From Ailurus styani (taxonomy: Eukaryota > Chordata > Mammalia > Carnivora > Ailuridae), in assembly GCA_002007465.1 (NCBI GenBank), contig LNAC01000109.1, positions 2,107,128 through 2,171,127 on the forward strand: a stretch of 64,000 bases of DNA, given 5' to 3'. The translations under genes were made by a program, and so were the position numbers. Shown here piece by piece: positions 9,936 through 21,532 of this stretch. The notes below the pieces were generated by a model. It did no database searches and had not been told where the DNA came from. It saw only the letters and a list, made by a program, of their open reading frames with translations. Numbering within the stretch: the first letter of the stretch is position 1; every line of letters starts with the position of its first letter.

Positions 9936-10855
9936 ATTAAAATGTTAATTGTAATCTCCAATACAACCTCAAATAACTAAAATATTTATATATAGTAAAG
10001 GAACACAAGGAATTAAAACAGTACACAAGAAAGTATTTTAAAGCACAGAAGAGAGATGTAATGGAGGAACTAGGGAAAAAATAGACATGTGACTTATAAA
10101 AAACAAATAGCAAAATGGTAGAAGTCTTTTCTAATCAGTAAATACATTAATTAAATGGATTAAACTCTCCTATAAAAAGGGATAGATTAGCAGAATGGAT
10201 TTAAAAATAAAGTTGAAGTAAGGATAGAAAAAGATATTCCATGAAATCATTAATCAAAAGAGAGATGGAGCATTTATACTAATATCAGACAAAAGAGACT
10301 TTAAGAAAAAAATTTTTACTGGAGACAAAGAAAGACATTTTATAATGATAAAAGGGTCAATCTATCAAGAAGATAAAATCGTAAGCATATATTGACCCAA
10401 AAACAGAGCCTCAAAGAACAGAAAGCAAAAACTAAAGGAATTGAAGGGGAAAATAAATAATAATATTTAGACACTTCAATATCCAACTTTTAATAATGAA
10501 GAAAACAACTACACAGAAGATCATCAGGAAATTGAATATATACCAACTAGACCTAACAAACATCTATGGAATATTCTTCCTAACAATAGCAGCCTATGCA
10601 TTCTTCTCAAGTGAACACGGAACATTTTCTAGCATAAATGATATGTTATGGCATAAAACATGTCTTAATAAAGTTCAGATGACTTAAGTCATGACAAGTA
10701 TGTCTTCCGTCCACAATAGAAAGAAATTAGAAACTAATAATAGGAGCAAATTTGGAAAAATTTATAAATATATGGAAATTAAATAAGAGCCTCTTAAATA
10801 ACAGGTGGATCAAAGAAGAAATCACAAGGAGAATTAGAAGTTATTTCAAGATCAG

Positions 10856-10912
10856 GGGCACCTGGCTGGCTTAGTTGGTAGAGCATGCAACTCTTGATCT
10901 CAGGGTTGTAAG
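10856..10912 (+). mobile_element. 3'-truncated short CAN-SINE
   Basis: 'ggggcacctggctggcttag' and 'catgcaactcttgatctcag' are present. The 3' half is missing and the sequence jumps into L1 reverse transcriptase, so the deletion removed SINE tail and L1 ORF2 together. Confidence 0.8.
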
Positions 10913-11005
10913 AATTAATTAATAAATGCAGAAGAAGGACTTAACAAAATCCAACACCCTTTCCTGATAAAAACACTCAACAAAGTAGGAATAGAAGGGA
11001 ATTTC

Positions 11006-11200
11006 GTGGGCTGCCTGGGTGGCTCAGTGGGTTAAGCCTCTGCCTTCGGCTCAGGTCATGATCCCAGGGTCTTGGGATCAAGCCCCACATTGGGCTCTCT
11101 GCTCGGCAGAGAGCCTGCTTCCCCCTCTTTCTGTGCCTGCCTCTCTGCCTACTTGTGATCTCTCCCTCTGTCAAATAAATATTTAAAATCTTAAAAAAAA
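11006..11200 (+). mobile_element. Mustelid-type CAN-SINE with perfect 13-bp TSD
   Basis: 'gtgggctgcctgggtggctc' followed by 'agtgggttaagcctctgcct'. The target duplication 'agaagggaatttc' lies at 10,993-11,005 and 11,201-11,213, inside L1 ORF2 reverse transcriptase. Confidence 0.95.
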
Positions 11201-12410
11201 AGAAGGGAATTTCCTCAATCTGATGAAGGCCATGTACAAAAATCTCAGAGCTAACATCAGATTTAGTTGTGAAAGACTGAAAGTTTTCTTCCCTAAGATC
11301 AGGAATAAGACAAGAATATGTGTTCTCACCACTTCTTTTCAACATTGTATTTGAGGTTCTAGCCAGGACAATAAGGCAAGAAAAAGGTGTCCAGATTAGA
11401 AAAGAAGCAAACTCTATTTGCAGATGCCATGACCCTAATTCACAGAAAACTCAGTTCATCAAACTTAAAGGATACAATGTCAATATAGAAAAACCAGTCA
11501 TTTTTCTATACACTGGCAATGTACAATCTCAAAATGAAATCATGAATATAATTCCATTTATAATAGCATCAAAAAGAATAAAATACTTAGCAGTGAATTT
11601 AACAGAAGAAGAATGAAACTTGTACTGAAACTAGGAAATATTGTTGAGAGAGATTAGAGAAGATTTAAATGAATGAGAAAACATCCCAGATTCATGGATA
11701 AAAAGACTTAATATTGTTCAGATGGCAATAATCTCCAAATTGTTCTACATAGGATGCAATCCCCCTCAACATCTCAACTGCCTTTTTTGCAGTTGGACAA
11801 GATGATCCTAAAATTCAAATGGAAATGCAGTGAGCCTCAAATAGCCAACAATCTTGAAAAAGAACAAAGTTGGAGGACTCACATCTCCTGGTTTCAAAAC
11901 TTACTACAGAGCTACAGCAATTAGCACCTTGTGGTACTGCCATAAGGACAGACATATAGACCAATGGAATAGAACTGAGAATCCAGAAAACACAGATAAC
12001 CTATGGTCATTTGATTTTTGACAAAGATGCCAAGACCATTCAATGGAGAGGATAGTGTCTTCAACAAAGAATGCCAGGACAACTGGATACCCACATGCAA
12101 AAGAGTAAAGTTAGCCCTTCACAAAACACTGCATACTTTTACCTCACACCATAATCCAAGACAGATCAAAAATCTAACTATAAAAACAAAACAAAACAAA
12201 ACAAAAAACACCTAACTATGAGAGCTAAAACCATAAAATTCCTAGAAGGAAACATAGGGATAAACTTGCATGACCTTGAATTACGCAATGATTTCTTAGC
12301 TATGACTCCAAAACCTCAAGCACCCAAAAATAGATAAATTGGAAATCATGAAAATTTAAAACTTTTGTGCATCAAAGAACAATACTGGTAGAGTGAAAAA
12401 ACAACGCATT

Positions 12411-12765
12411 GAAAGGGAATGGAATTCCTGGGTCGTAGGGTATCTGTGTTTAGATTTTTGAGGAACTGCCAAACTTTTCCATGGGGGCTGCATTCTACAT
12501 TCCCACCAGCAATGTATGAAGGCTCCAATTTCTCCACATCCTATTTTATAACACTTGTTATTGTCCCTCTTTTTGAGTACAGTCATCCCTGTGGGTAAAA
12601 AGTGGTGTTCATTGTAGTTTTCATTTACATTTCCTTAATGAATGCCCTAATGTAGTGCATCTTGTCATGTGTTTATTGGTCACTTGTATATCTTCTTTGA
12701 AGAAATCTCTATTCAATTCATTTGCCTATTTGAAATTTGGGTAATTTGTTGTTGGTTTATTGGGT
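12411..12765 (-). mobile_element. L1 ORF2-end segment in inverted orientation
   Basis: 'ccaccagcaatgtatgaagg' and 'ccatgggggctgcattctac' are reverse-complement L1 C-terminal sequence. The same region occurs in sense at about 13,090-13,400. Sense L1 lies on both sides. It may be a separate minus-strand L1 or an inversion; the overlap with the downstream sense copy argues against simple twin priming. Confidence 0.65.
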
Positions 12766-13915
12766 TGTGAGAGCTAAAACTATAAAACTCTTAAGAAAAG
12801 AGTTTTTCTTAAGAAAAGAACACAAAGGTAAATCTTTAGACCTTAGACTTAGCAGTGGTATCCTAGATGTGATGCCAAAGGCACAAGAAACAAAAGAAAA
12901 GGGAGATAAATTGAATTTCATCAAAAAGTAAAACTTCTATATATCAAAGGATATTATTAAGGAAGTTAAAAAAGAATCCACAGAATGGAAGAAAATATTT
13001 TTAAATCACACCTTTGGTAAGGATCTAGTATCCAGAATATTTAAAGAACTCTTACAACACAGTAACAGAAAAGACTTGAACAGACACTTCTCCAAATAAA
13101 ATACATAAATGGCAAAAAAAAAAAAATCATGTGAAAAGATGCATCACGTCATTAGTCATTAGGGAAATATAAATCAAAACTCCAATGAGACACCACTTCA
13201 CACCCACAAGGATGGCTATAATCCAAACATAGAAAATATGTTTTGGTGAGGTTATGAAGAAATGGGAACTCTCATCCATTGCTGGTGGGAATGTGAAATG
13301 GTGCAGCCACAGTGGAAAACAGTGTGACAGTCTCTCTGAACTAGTTAAACATAGAATTACCCTATGACCCAGCAATTCCATTATTAGGTATACATCTGAG
13401 AGAACTGAAAACATGTTCACAAGGAAACTTGTACACAAATGTTCATAAGCGGCACTATTCACAATAGCCAAAAGATGAAAACAACACAAATGTCCATGAA
13501 CTGATAAATAGATTAAAAAAAAATTGTACTATAGTCATACACTGGAATGTTGTTTGGCCATAAAAAAGAATGAAGTTTTGATACTTTCTACAATGTGGAT
13601 GGATCTTGAAAAACACTATGTTAAGTGAAAGAAGCCAGGCATAAAAGGCCACATACTGTATGACTCCATTCATATGGAACAGCCAGATTCATGGGGATGG
13701 AAAGTAGATTAATGGTTGCAGGAGGTTGGAAAACAGGAGAATGATGAGTGATAGCTTTATGGGTATTGGGTTTCCTTTGGGGGTGATGAAAATGGAATTA
13801 GATAGTAGTGATAGTTGCACAATATTTCGAATGTACCAAATGTCACTGGATTTTACATTTGAAAATGGTTAGGCGGTAAATTTTATGTTCTATGTATTTT
13901 ACCACAATAAAAAGT
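12766..13915 (+). mobile_element. L1 ORF2 C-terminus and 3' end (second copy)
   Basis: It restarts at 'gagagctaaaactataaaac', which repeats the ORF2 segment already passed at 12,217, so this is a different L1 copy from the one ending at 12,410. It continues through the ORF2 end ('cccagcaattccattattag', 13,367) to a 3' UTR ending 'ttttaccacaataaaaagtc' near 13,915. It is full of stops. Confidence 0.72.
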
Positions 13916-14450
13916 CACCAGTATGAAAATAAATAGACAAGCCACAGACTCAGGAGAAAATATTGGCAAAATATATACCTGACAAAAGACTTATACCCTG
14001 CATATATAAAGAACACCTACGAATCAATAATAAAAAAATAACAAACCCAACAAAAAACAAGCAAAAATTCTAAAATCAGAAACTTTTCAAATGAAGTTTT
14101 ATAAATAATAGTATGCTCATCATAGTTGGTCTGCAAGAAAATGAAAATTAAAATCACAGTCAGATACCACTACATTTCTTTCAGAATGGCCGGGCTGAAA
14201 AGGGGTATCTACTGTATGATCCTATGGTAAAGGCTGAAATTTAAAAGACTGACAATACCAAATGTTGGTGAGAATATGGAACAACAGTCTCCTTGATTGT
14301 TAGGGGAAATGTAAAAAATATAACCGCGGTAAGAAAAGTTCTGATTGTTTCTTGACATAGACTTTCCTGACCACCAGCCATTCCACTCCTAGTTAGTTAC
14401 CCTACAGAACATTCTGGAATGATGGAAATGTTTTCTACCCCGATCGGTGT
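13916..14450 (+). mobile_element. Third partial L1 (ORF2 end, 3' region)
   Basis: 'ggagaaaatattggcaaaat' and 'catatataaagaacacctac' re-enter ORF2 at an earlier point than where the previous copy ended. It continues to 'atgatggaaatgttttctac', a 3'-UTR word, where an LTR interrupts it. Confidence 0.65.
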
Positions 14451-14765
14451 TACGGACTAAATGTGAAGGTAGGGCTTTGGGGAGGTAACTAGGTTTAGAT
14501 AAGGTCATAATGGTGGGGACCGCATAATGGAATTAGTCACCTTGTAAGAAGATGAAAGCTACCAGAGGGCTCTCTCTCTTCTTGTCATGTGAGGACACTG
14601 CAAGAAGATGGCCATCTGCAAGCCAGGAAGAGACTCCTTCCCAAAAACTGAATCTGCCAGCATCTTGATCTTGGGTTTCCCATGAGAAGCATGAGAAGTA
14701 AATGTGTGTTGTTTAGGCTGCCAGTCTTTGGTATTTTATTAATGTTTGCCTGAGCTGCCCAAGGC
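14451..14765 (+). mobile_element. MLT1-like LTR (ERVL-MaLR type) inside L1 tail
   Basis: It opens with 'tgttacggactaaatgtg' and holds 'gctttggggaggtaactagg', 'catgtgaggacactgcaaga' and 'ttggtattttattaatg' near the end, a common layout of ancient non-autonomous LTRs. No internal region is attached. L1 3'-UTR sequence lies on both sides. Confidence 0.55.
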
Positions 14766-15275
14766 AATGGGGCTACAGGAAACAAATGTGAGAACTCATC
14801 AAAGTATACACTTAAGATTTGTGTTTTCTATATTGAATTTTATCTTAGGGAAATGTAAGTAAATATTGAATTCCAGTCGGTAGGTTTGCCTGTTACAGTG
14901 GTATGCGTTACCAGCTTTGAAACTGTTTTCTTGTATTCTAGGCTTGAGCAAATGAGTGGAAAGTAAGAGCCAGGTTTCTCATTGTTGGAGAAGGGCAACG
15001 TAGGTACGTGGGAAGGCAAAGTTCTAGAAGTATACTAGGTTGCTTGATAGATGTTCAGTGTATCAGTACGAACTCGCAGTTTTTAGTGTGTGTTATGTAT
15101 CTGTGTGTCTGTATGTGTGTGTCTGTATAGAGTGAGATTATATGATAAAGCAAATGGGGCAAAATGTAAACAAGTGACAAATTTAGGCTAAAAAAAATCC
15201 CTGGGTTTTGCTTATTATATTCTTGCAGCTTTTCTGTAAGTTTAAAGTTATTTCTAGATAAAAAGTTTCAAAAAA
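14766..15275 (+). mobile_element. Old L1 3'-UTR sequence
   Basis: 'aactcatcaaagtatacact' continues the interrupted L1 tail. 'ttgcagcttttctgtaagtt' and 'gataaaaagtttcaaaaaa' at the end are typical of old L1M 3' ends. A TG-rich stretch lies at 15,087-15,131. The segment 15,001-15,044 recurs at 17,056. Confidence 0.5.
15001..15044 (+). repeat. 44-bp segment duplicated 2 kb away (copy 1)
   Basis: The segment begins 'taggtacgtgggaaggcaaa' and ends 'tatactaggttgct'. It recurs at 17,056-17,098 with one substitution and one base deleted. The sequences on either side of the two copies do not match. Confidence 0.9.
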
Positions 15276-16260
15276 AACAGTTAAGCAAGTTGGCAAAAAG
15301 CAGCCTACAGGGATGCAGAGAATAGAGATGTTTTCGAGAATCACCCCACCCAAGGATGCTCGGGAAGGGAAATCTTTACTTTACACACACAGACTTGTGA
15401 GCGTCCCCATGCACGCTCTATTATCCCTTAAAATGCCACGTGGATTTTCCCATTTGGAAGAGGCGGTGGCGGCCTGGCAGAGAGAAAAGAGGCCGGGCCA
15501 GGAGCCAGGATACCTGGGCCCGAGTTCCAGCTTGTGGAGCCGTGGAGGATGGCTCCCGTCCCCTGGACCTCACCGTCCTGTCCACACTGTGCGGTGGCCA
15601 AAATCTCCAGCCACTCTGTTTTCACCACTCTGGATGGTCCCAAAGCCAGAGTGGGGCTCGCCAGCAGCTCAAAGACCCACTGCGGCCCCCCTGGGGGTTT
15701 CCACTTTCCAAGAATTAGTCTCTCGGCTTGTGTCTCTTGGAACGCCAGCCTCCCAGCACTTTCCCTAACTTGTCCCGGGGCCAGCCTCCATCTCGTGATG
15801 TGATTTTCCAGACCAAGGCATCTCCTTGCCCTTGGAGCTTTCCTGCTACAGTCTGAGGACAGACTCTGCCCCCAGCCCACAAAGATACAGCAGCCACAAC
15901 AGGGGCTCTGGTCTCGCTGGACTTTCTGACCTCTGGGATGGTGGGCACAGAGAGACAGGTGACCTCAGGACTCAGGGCCACCAACGATCCCTGGGCTACG
16001 ACAACCCAGGTAGATGGGACTCACCTGCTGATGCTGTCTGCCCACACCCGACTGTCTACCCTGGAGTCCCAGAGACTTCCTCTGCAGGTTCCAGCCTCCC
16101 CAGGGCAGAGAGAATATTCTTTCACTTATTTCACACATCTTTATCGACTGTTCCGAGTCAGGGTGAGCACACATATACCCGAAGAGCTTGCATTCCACGC
16201 CAGCCGACTGGAATGTATAATTATGCGTGGAATCAGTGGTCTGTAGAAGAGGAAGAAGGA
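15276..16260. other. GC-richer unique sequence, no gene recognised
   Basis: Base composition changes abruptly at about 15,420 to GC-rich. Several overlapping open frames of 80-151 codons exist on both strands (for example 15,313-15,768 plus and 15,428-15,880 minus). None has a recognisable domain or a consistent codon pattern, so I do not call them genes. Confidence 0.5.
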
Positions 16261-16445
16261 AATACTTGCATTTCTTAGGTTAAAAGAAGAGAACACAGTT
16301 TTGGGCACAAAGAACGGGAAATGCAAAAGCCCTGAGGCCACATCGGGTTCAAAGAATGGAAAGAGGTATGGCCTGGGTCGGGAGGGGCCAGATGTGCTGG
16401 ATGCCAGATGTGTAGGTCCCTCAGGGGAATATGAATACAGTTGCA
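16261..16445. mobile_element. Possible L2-like ancient repeat fragment
   Basis: 'cacaaagaacgggaaatgca' and 'aaagccctgaggccacatcg' resemble a widespread ancient mammalian repeat with wording like 'caaaggccctgaggc'. It is strongly diverged and the family is not secure. Confidence 0.35.
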
Positions 16446-16639
16446 TTGGCCAATCTGCCTGGCCACAGAGCAGAGGGTGGACAGAGGAAAGTCGGGTCAC
16501 TAGTCTCAGACAGCGCTTCCTCCCCGTTGTCCTGCCAGAAGGTGGGGTCTGAAGGGGGAGCCTCGTGGTCAGCCCTGCTGGGAGAACACACCAGAGACCA
16601 TCTGAACCATTGCTGCCCCTGGATCTCTAACCAAAAAAC

Positions 16640-16885
16640 ACCACTCCACTTTATTAAGATATAATTCACATGCCATACAGCTCACCTATTCAAAGTGCCC
16701 AATTAAGTGGTTTGTAATATACTCATACATATGTTTCATCATTAGCACTGTCCATGCTAGAATATTTTCATCAACCCCCCAAAAAAACCCTATGTCCTTT
16801 AACTCTCACCCCCAGCCCCCTCTCAGCCCCTCCCAGGCCTACCTAAGCAACCACAAATCTACTTTCTGCTGCTGTAAGAATGGCT
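16640..16885 (-). mobile_element. Old L1 3'-end fragment, minus strand
   Basis: 'actttattaagatataattc' then 'acatgccatacagctcacct', 'gtgcccaattaagtggtttg' and 'aagcaaccacaaatctactt' match the reverse complement of an old L1 3' region in the correct order. Confidence 0.65.
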
Positions 16886-17559
16886 CACTCTTTCCCACGT
16901 ACCCCCCACCTGGGGGCTGACTCCTATCCCAGTGCTCCAGGCACTGACTGAGCCTACTATGCTACCAGCTGGAGTTGGAGCTCAAGGGTCACCGCTGAGC
17001 CTGCCCTGCCCTTGGATGCCAGCTGTGGCCTCCTGTTTGACTGCTGGAGCAGCCCTAGGTACGTGGGAAGGAAAAGTCTAGAAGTATACTAGGTTGCTCT
17101 CCCCAGCTCTGCCATCTCTCCTTTTCAGCTGGATATGGCTAGTTTCTGCCCATCTACCTGCCAGATGAGCTAGCTCTCAGGAACCACTTCCCCAAACCTC
17201 AAGACTAGACCTCTTGGGTCTCAGCTTAGGGCCTACTTCTGCCCCTTCCCCTCTCCCAGGGCCAGATCCCAGGCAGTTCCAGCCACCTAACCAAAACCTG
17301 TTCTTTGTCTCTCCCTCTCTCAAGGGCAGGACTTAGATGGCCCTCCATTTTGCCATTACCCCCCGCAACCCAGGATCCACCCTGACCTTCCTAGAGGTAT
17401 TTGGGGGGAACTCCCCATTTCGGAAACAGAAGCCTCCTGCCATCCCCAATGGGAAAGGACATCATCGTCGTCAGCTGGCTCCTCCACCATTAGTAACTGA
17501 ACCCTTTTTTCATGGAGAATCCATTTCATCTGGTTTGGAGGGGCTGACCCTTCCCTGTC
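16886..17559. other. Unique sequence, no gene recognised
   Basis: Moderately GC-rich, with no repeat I recognise apart from the 43-bp duplicate at 17,056-17,098. The frame 17,337-17,597 (86 codons) has no known domain. Confidence 0.45.
17056..17098 (+). repeat. 43-bp segment duplicated 2 kb away (copy 2)
   Basis: 'taggtacgtgggaaggaaaa' to 'tatactaggttgct' matches 15,001-15,044 apart from c>a and one missing t. It sits within otherwise unrelated, GC-richer sequence. Confidence 0.9.
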
Positions 17560-18045
17560 CCCGACTTCATAAAGATAGGCACATGACTCAGGCGTGAATG
17601 AGATAATAAGAAAAAGGGAGAGAGAATGAGAGAGACCTGGGAAGTCAACGGTTGTGTGTTAGTTAACAGTGGGTCTCTTTGGGATGAGATGCACCCCAGC
17701 AACTGGTTGAGAAATGGGCATGTGAGCCCAGCAGGACAGTTCATCTTCACTGAGATTTGCATTTGGCAGCTGGAAAAAAGAATGTCTCTCTTCCTTTCAT
17801 ACGGGGACTTTTAAGGATGGTGCCAAGACTGCTAGACACCAGTCTTCCCAACTCATGGAGAGAGGCCCTCTGAGAGAGACACCAAAACACACTCCAGAAA
17901 GCTGGAGAGAGAGAAACCCAGTGACATAATTTCTGCCCCAGGAACTGGCCCCACCCTTGGACTTCCCAGCTACCTAGGCCAATAAATTCCTTTTTTGCTG
18001 AAGTCATTTGAGTTGAGTTGCAGTCACTTGTGACCAACACTTGCT
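17560..18045 (+). mobile_element. Probable ancient LTR-like repeat
   Basis: 'ccaataaattccttttttgc' followed by 'tgaagtcatttgagttgagt' and 'gcagtcacttgtgaccaaca' is the polyadenylation end of an ancient LTR-like mammalian repeat. The upstream part has the usual AG-rich body. The family is not assigned. Confidence 0.42.
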
Positions 18046-18179
18046 GAGTGGTGAGGGAAAGGATTCTGGCATCAGTGGGAAATTGGGTTGGGTGGACTTT
18101 AAAGCCCCCTCCAGCCCAAACCGTCAAGTGGCAAAGTCAGCCCCTCCACCCCAGCTTCAGGGACTGATGTGGGGGAGCG

Positions 18180-18648
18180 GACACAATGCAAGTCCTACAC
18201 TGCAGACACCGGGGACCCCTCTGCGTCCCTGGCCTCAGTAGGTTCTCCTTCCAAAATCCAGCTCATAGTCCTTTTTGGAGGCCTGCCTGTGGGATGTGGA
18301 ACAAGCTTCCCTACACTTCTAGAGAGCCAGAATGCCAGGAATTTCCCACCCTTCGGTGCCGTGATCCCCGACCCCTGACCAACACCTGCACAAACAGTCA
18401 TGCTCAGGAAGGTCCAGCTTCCCTGCCTGAGGCCAGGAAGCACAGCATTCACTCCAGAGTCCCCCAGGGTCAGGCTCCCGGGCTCATGCCTAAGACCATG
18501 CTTTTGCTTGACTCCCTCCCCCATCCTGTCCTAGGTCCTCTTACCCCCTGGTAGTCTCCCTAGCCTAGGAGCGCTTTCTTAATAAATGATTTGCACAAAA
18601 ATTGCATCTCAGGGTCTGCTTCTAAGAAACCCAATCTGTATTCTTCTG
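18180..18648 (+). mobile_element. Probable ancient LTR 3' part
   Basis: It ends in 'cttaataaatgatttgcaca' and 'tctcagggtctgcttctaag', wording typical of the polyadenylation region of an ancient ERV LTR. The upstream limit is uncertain. The 122-codon frame 18,186-18,554 lies inside and is not a gene. Confidence 0.45.
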
Positions 18649-19789
18649 ACTCCAGCCTGTTTATCCGGACTCCTATAGACATGTCCAGCTAGCTGGCCCA
18701 CCTCAACCTCCATAAACCCTGCACTGAGATCATCCTTTTCTGGTCCAAGCCTACTCTTCCTGTTCCCTGCCTACCTCATCTCCTGATCCCCAGACAGAGG
18801 GGTTATCTTCAACCACCATCACCACCACCCTCCATCTGTGATCCGAAGTGCATCACCCACTCCCCTAGCTTCTGTCTCTTTATTAGTTTGTAACCTACTC
18901 CCTCCCTACCTAGTTTGTTTACTTTGGGTCCCACCCCATAGATCTTTGCTTCACTACAGCTCAAGTCCAAATATCTGGCTGCATGATCTCTCTGCATAAC
19001 CCTGTTCACAGCTTGTTTCAAGGGTAACAACATCCTGGGCTGAGTGTCTGAGGTCTGTAGGATCTCATGGATTCCTGCTCTGGACCTAGCTTCTGGTTGA
19101 GCATGGGGAACGTGGAAGGGACACAGACCCAGTCCCACCTGGGTGTATTATTCAGGAAGACAAACTCCTCTGACTCAGCCCTCTCTCCCCGACCCCACTG
19201 CACCAGGCAGGATTTCTCCATCATTTTCAAAATTATGAATTTTTATAATTCAATTTTTTTGAATTTTCTGGCGCTTCATTTCACCATCTGATCGCTGTGC
19301 TCTGTTTACCACTGGGTGTTTATATTTTGACGGTTTCTAGTTGGGCTTTGGGCAATCCAACATTTCGATTGTTTTCATGTTTCAATGATCAGATGTGTCC
19401 TCTTGTGTCCTCTGCTTGTGTCTCCTTGGACCTCCTTTTGGAGTCTTTATGTCTGGCAACTGGCTTCCTGGGTAACATCTTCAAGAGACCATCTGGATGT
19501 CTTTAGACTGGGACCAAGGCCGGAAATCACTCCACAGGGTCACCACTGCCTCCTCCTCCTGCCAGTGCTCCTGTGGGCCATCTGGGTCACAGCAGGCCAG
19601 CCTCCTGGCATGCTCCCACCAGGACACAAGGGTTTCCCCCATACAGGGTCCAGCAGAGCCCCTCACTGGGCACCTGCCTGGGACCACACCCTCCCAGTCC
19701 AGCCACCCTGGCACAGCAGAAGCAGGTCTTTCCCACAGGGAACCTACCTCAAACTAGAAACAGAAAGAAACAACATGACCAAGGGCTTT
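18649..19789. other. Unique sequence, no gene recognised
   Basis: Mixed composition. 19,205-19,330 is AT-rich and the rest GC-rich. A small (CAC/ACC)n stretch lies near 18,812-18,834. The overlapping frames 19,385-19,795 and 19,573-19,863 have no known domain. Confidence 0.45.
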
Positions 19790-20010
19790 TTATAGTTTAC
19801 AGAATGCTTTCACATGCATGCATCCCATTTGTGCCCCATAAGAAGTCTGGGAGGTGGGCGTGATCATAACCATGTCCGCTTATAAATGATGAACTTGGGA
19901 CTTGGAGAGAGAATGCAGGCTGCCTTCCTGACTCAGCTAAACAGCAGTGATGGAGCAGAGACTCAAACCCAACCTTTGGCCTCCAGTGCTGTGCTTTTTG
20001 GAAATCAACA
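19790..20010 (-). mobile_element. MIR, minus strand
   Basis: 'cagaatgctttcacatgcat' with 'tgatgaacttgggacttgga' and 'gcagagactcaaacccaacc' follows the reverse complement of the mammalian MIR consensus over its whole length. Divergence is high, as expected for its age. Confidence 0.75.
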
Positions 20011-20257
20011 GACACGTAAATATCAGCAGGTATGCACCGTAAGTTCTGAATGGTACAGAGCGCAATACCAACTAGGCATCCACGGGGGATACAATGGTCT
20101 GGGGAGGCTTCCTGGGGGGATAGCCCAGAGTCTGGCCATGAATGGCAGGGAACTGGAGGTGAGTTTCAGAACCAGAGACATCGCATGCATCCCTTCCTAC
20201 ACCCTACACCCCTCTTATGTGGCCACCTCCCACCTCCCACAGGTGATCACTCCTTCC

Positions 20258-20345
20258 CTTCATTTTACCCACCAGGAAACAGTGGCTCAGAGATGCAAGG
20301 ACTTGGCCAAGGTCACCCGGGCAATGGTAAGGCATGAGGAGAAGC
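20258..20345 (-). mobile_element. MIR core fragment, minus strand
   Basis: 'ttacccaccaggaaacagtg' then 'gctcagagatgcaaggactt' and 'ggccaaggtcacccgggcaa' are the MIR core in reverse. The frame 19,886-20,458 spans both MIR copies, which argues strongly that it is not coding. Confidence 0.7.
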
Positions 20346-21225
20346 AGTGCACGGAGCAGCGGGCAGGCATCAGCACTGTGGGGGCGGGGGGTGGGTATGG
20401 CTTTAGCTCTATGTCCAGCAATGGCTTTGTCAGGCCCCATCTGGAGCCTCCCTGGTGAACAGGAAGGATGGACAGGTGGCTGGGGGGTATGACTTTGGAG
20501 AGATCCTCAGAGCTGGCTCCCACCCATCCAAGGGGAAGTGGCCACTCTGCTCACTGCTGGGACCAGGGCCCCAAGCCCCTTGGCCATTCTGTTCTGCCTT
20601 GTTCTGCCTTTTTTTTTTTTTGGCCCCCACAGATGTTGGGGGAAGGACAGGGAGGGAAGATTTGTTTCCAATTGGTTTCAGGAGGCTGGAGCAAGACCTC
20701 TGTTTTTCCAAAGCAAAATGGAGACAGTCCGCATTAGGACAGGGAGCGTGAAATCCATTCTAAGAGGTTCCGTGTGTGCCGGCAGTATGGGGGCTGATTC
20801 TCACCACCATCATCTCACGTTTGAGCCCCTTCCCCGGACCAGAGGCAGGGAGTTACACTCTGTTAACTCTGTTAAGTTCTCCTGGTCCCAAAGTGGCAGC
20901 AGAAGGGCCCAGGGCAAACCATAGGGACATCAGCTGCCAATCCCACCGCGCCCTACATCTTTGGAGCCAGGTGGAGCCAGCTTGGGCTTGTCACTCCCAC
21001 CCCTCCTTCTCCCTGACCACCGCCACACACAGGATCATACATCCTGACCTTTCAATGGCCTTGGCTGTGGGCAACATCATTGCCAGTTTAAGTCAGGTCA
21101 AAAAATACATCGCCCCTGTCCCATTGTAGGATTCTGTATCAGTCTTCTATTGTGTTTTCTTGTTATGTGTCATCAATTCTTTCAATTACTTATCCCACAA
21201 ACAGTTATTAGGTGGCTATTGGGAC
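20346..21225. other. Unique sequence, no gene recognised
   Basis: GC-rich with a T-run at 20,609-20,621. Many overlapping frames, none with a known domain. No splice-flanked exon candidate stands out. Confidence 0.45.
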
Positions 21226-21305
21226 TAACCCCTGAGACATGAGTCAGGCTTGCCCGCAGGTGGTTCACCAGCTGATAAAAAGGCCAGACAGGTAAACACA
21301 TGTTT
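21226..21305. mobile_element. Possible L2-like fragment
   Basis: 'catgagtcaggcttgcccgc' and 'taaaaaggccagacaggtaa' resemble the ancient repeat also suspected at 21,546-21,650, where 'gggtcagggaagtcttccta' followed by 'gaagtgatttttgaaccggg' occurs. The SINE at 21,319 appears to split them. Confidence 0.4.
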
Positions 21306-21318
21306 AAAATTTAAAAGA

Positions 21319-21532
21319 AGGGCCCCTGGCTGGCTCAGTCATTAAGTGTTTGCTCAGGTTATGATCCCGGGGTCCTGGGATTGAGTCCCGCATCGGGCTC
21401 CTTGCTCAGCGGGGAGCCTGCTTCTCCCTTGCCTGTCATTTCCTCTGCTTGTACTTGCTCTCTGTCTCTGTCTATGTCTCTGTCTCTCTCTCACTAGCTC
21501 TGTTAAATAAATAAATGAAATCTTAAAAAAAT
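21319..21532 (+). mobile_element. CAN-SINE with perfect 13-bp TSD
   Basis: 'gggcccctggctggctcagt' head, a shortened middle, CT body and AAAT tail. 'aaaatttaaaaga' stands at 21,306-21,318 and 21,533-21,545. It is the only SINE in the 15.3-22.9 kb island. Confidence 0.95.

Larger units (their letters stand above)
6551..12410 (+). mobile_element. Near-complete old L1 (5' UTR, ORF1, ORF2), riddled with SINEs
   Basis: It starts with an L1M-type 5' end, 'gtgatgtcagtgaaaatggc'. The 5' UTR runs to about 8,440, with (CA)n and TG/TTTG expansions. ORF1 remains lie at about 8,440-9,270 ('aaaccaagg' and 'gtcaaccaagaactctgtat'-like wording; C-terminus near 9,180-9,260). ORF2 begins near 10,120 ('caaatagcaaaatggtagaa'), with endonuclease remains to 10,850, a deletion, then reverse transcriptase from 10,920. 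The longest remnant frame is 11,320-11,616, 98 codons without a start-to-end domain. Nothing is coding. Confidence 0.75.

Noticed and set aside
19886..20458. 190-codon open frame, plus strand
   Set aside because: It runs through two MIR copies, so most of its sequence is transposon fossil.
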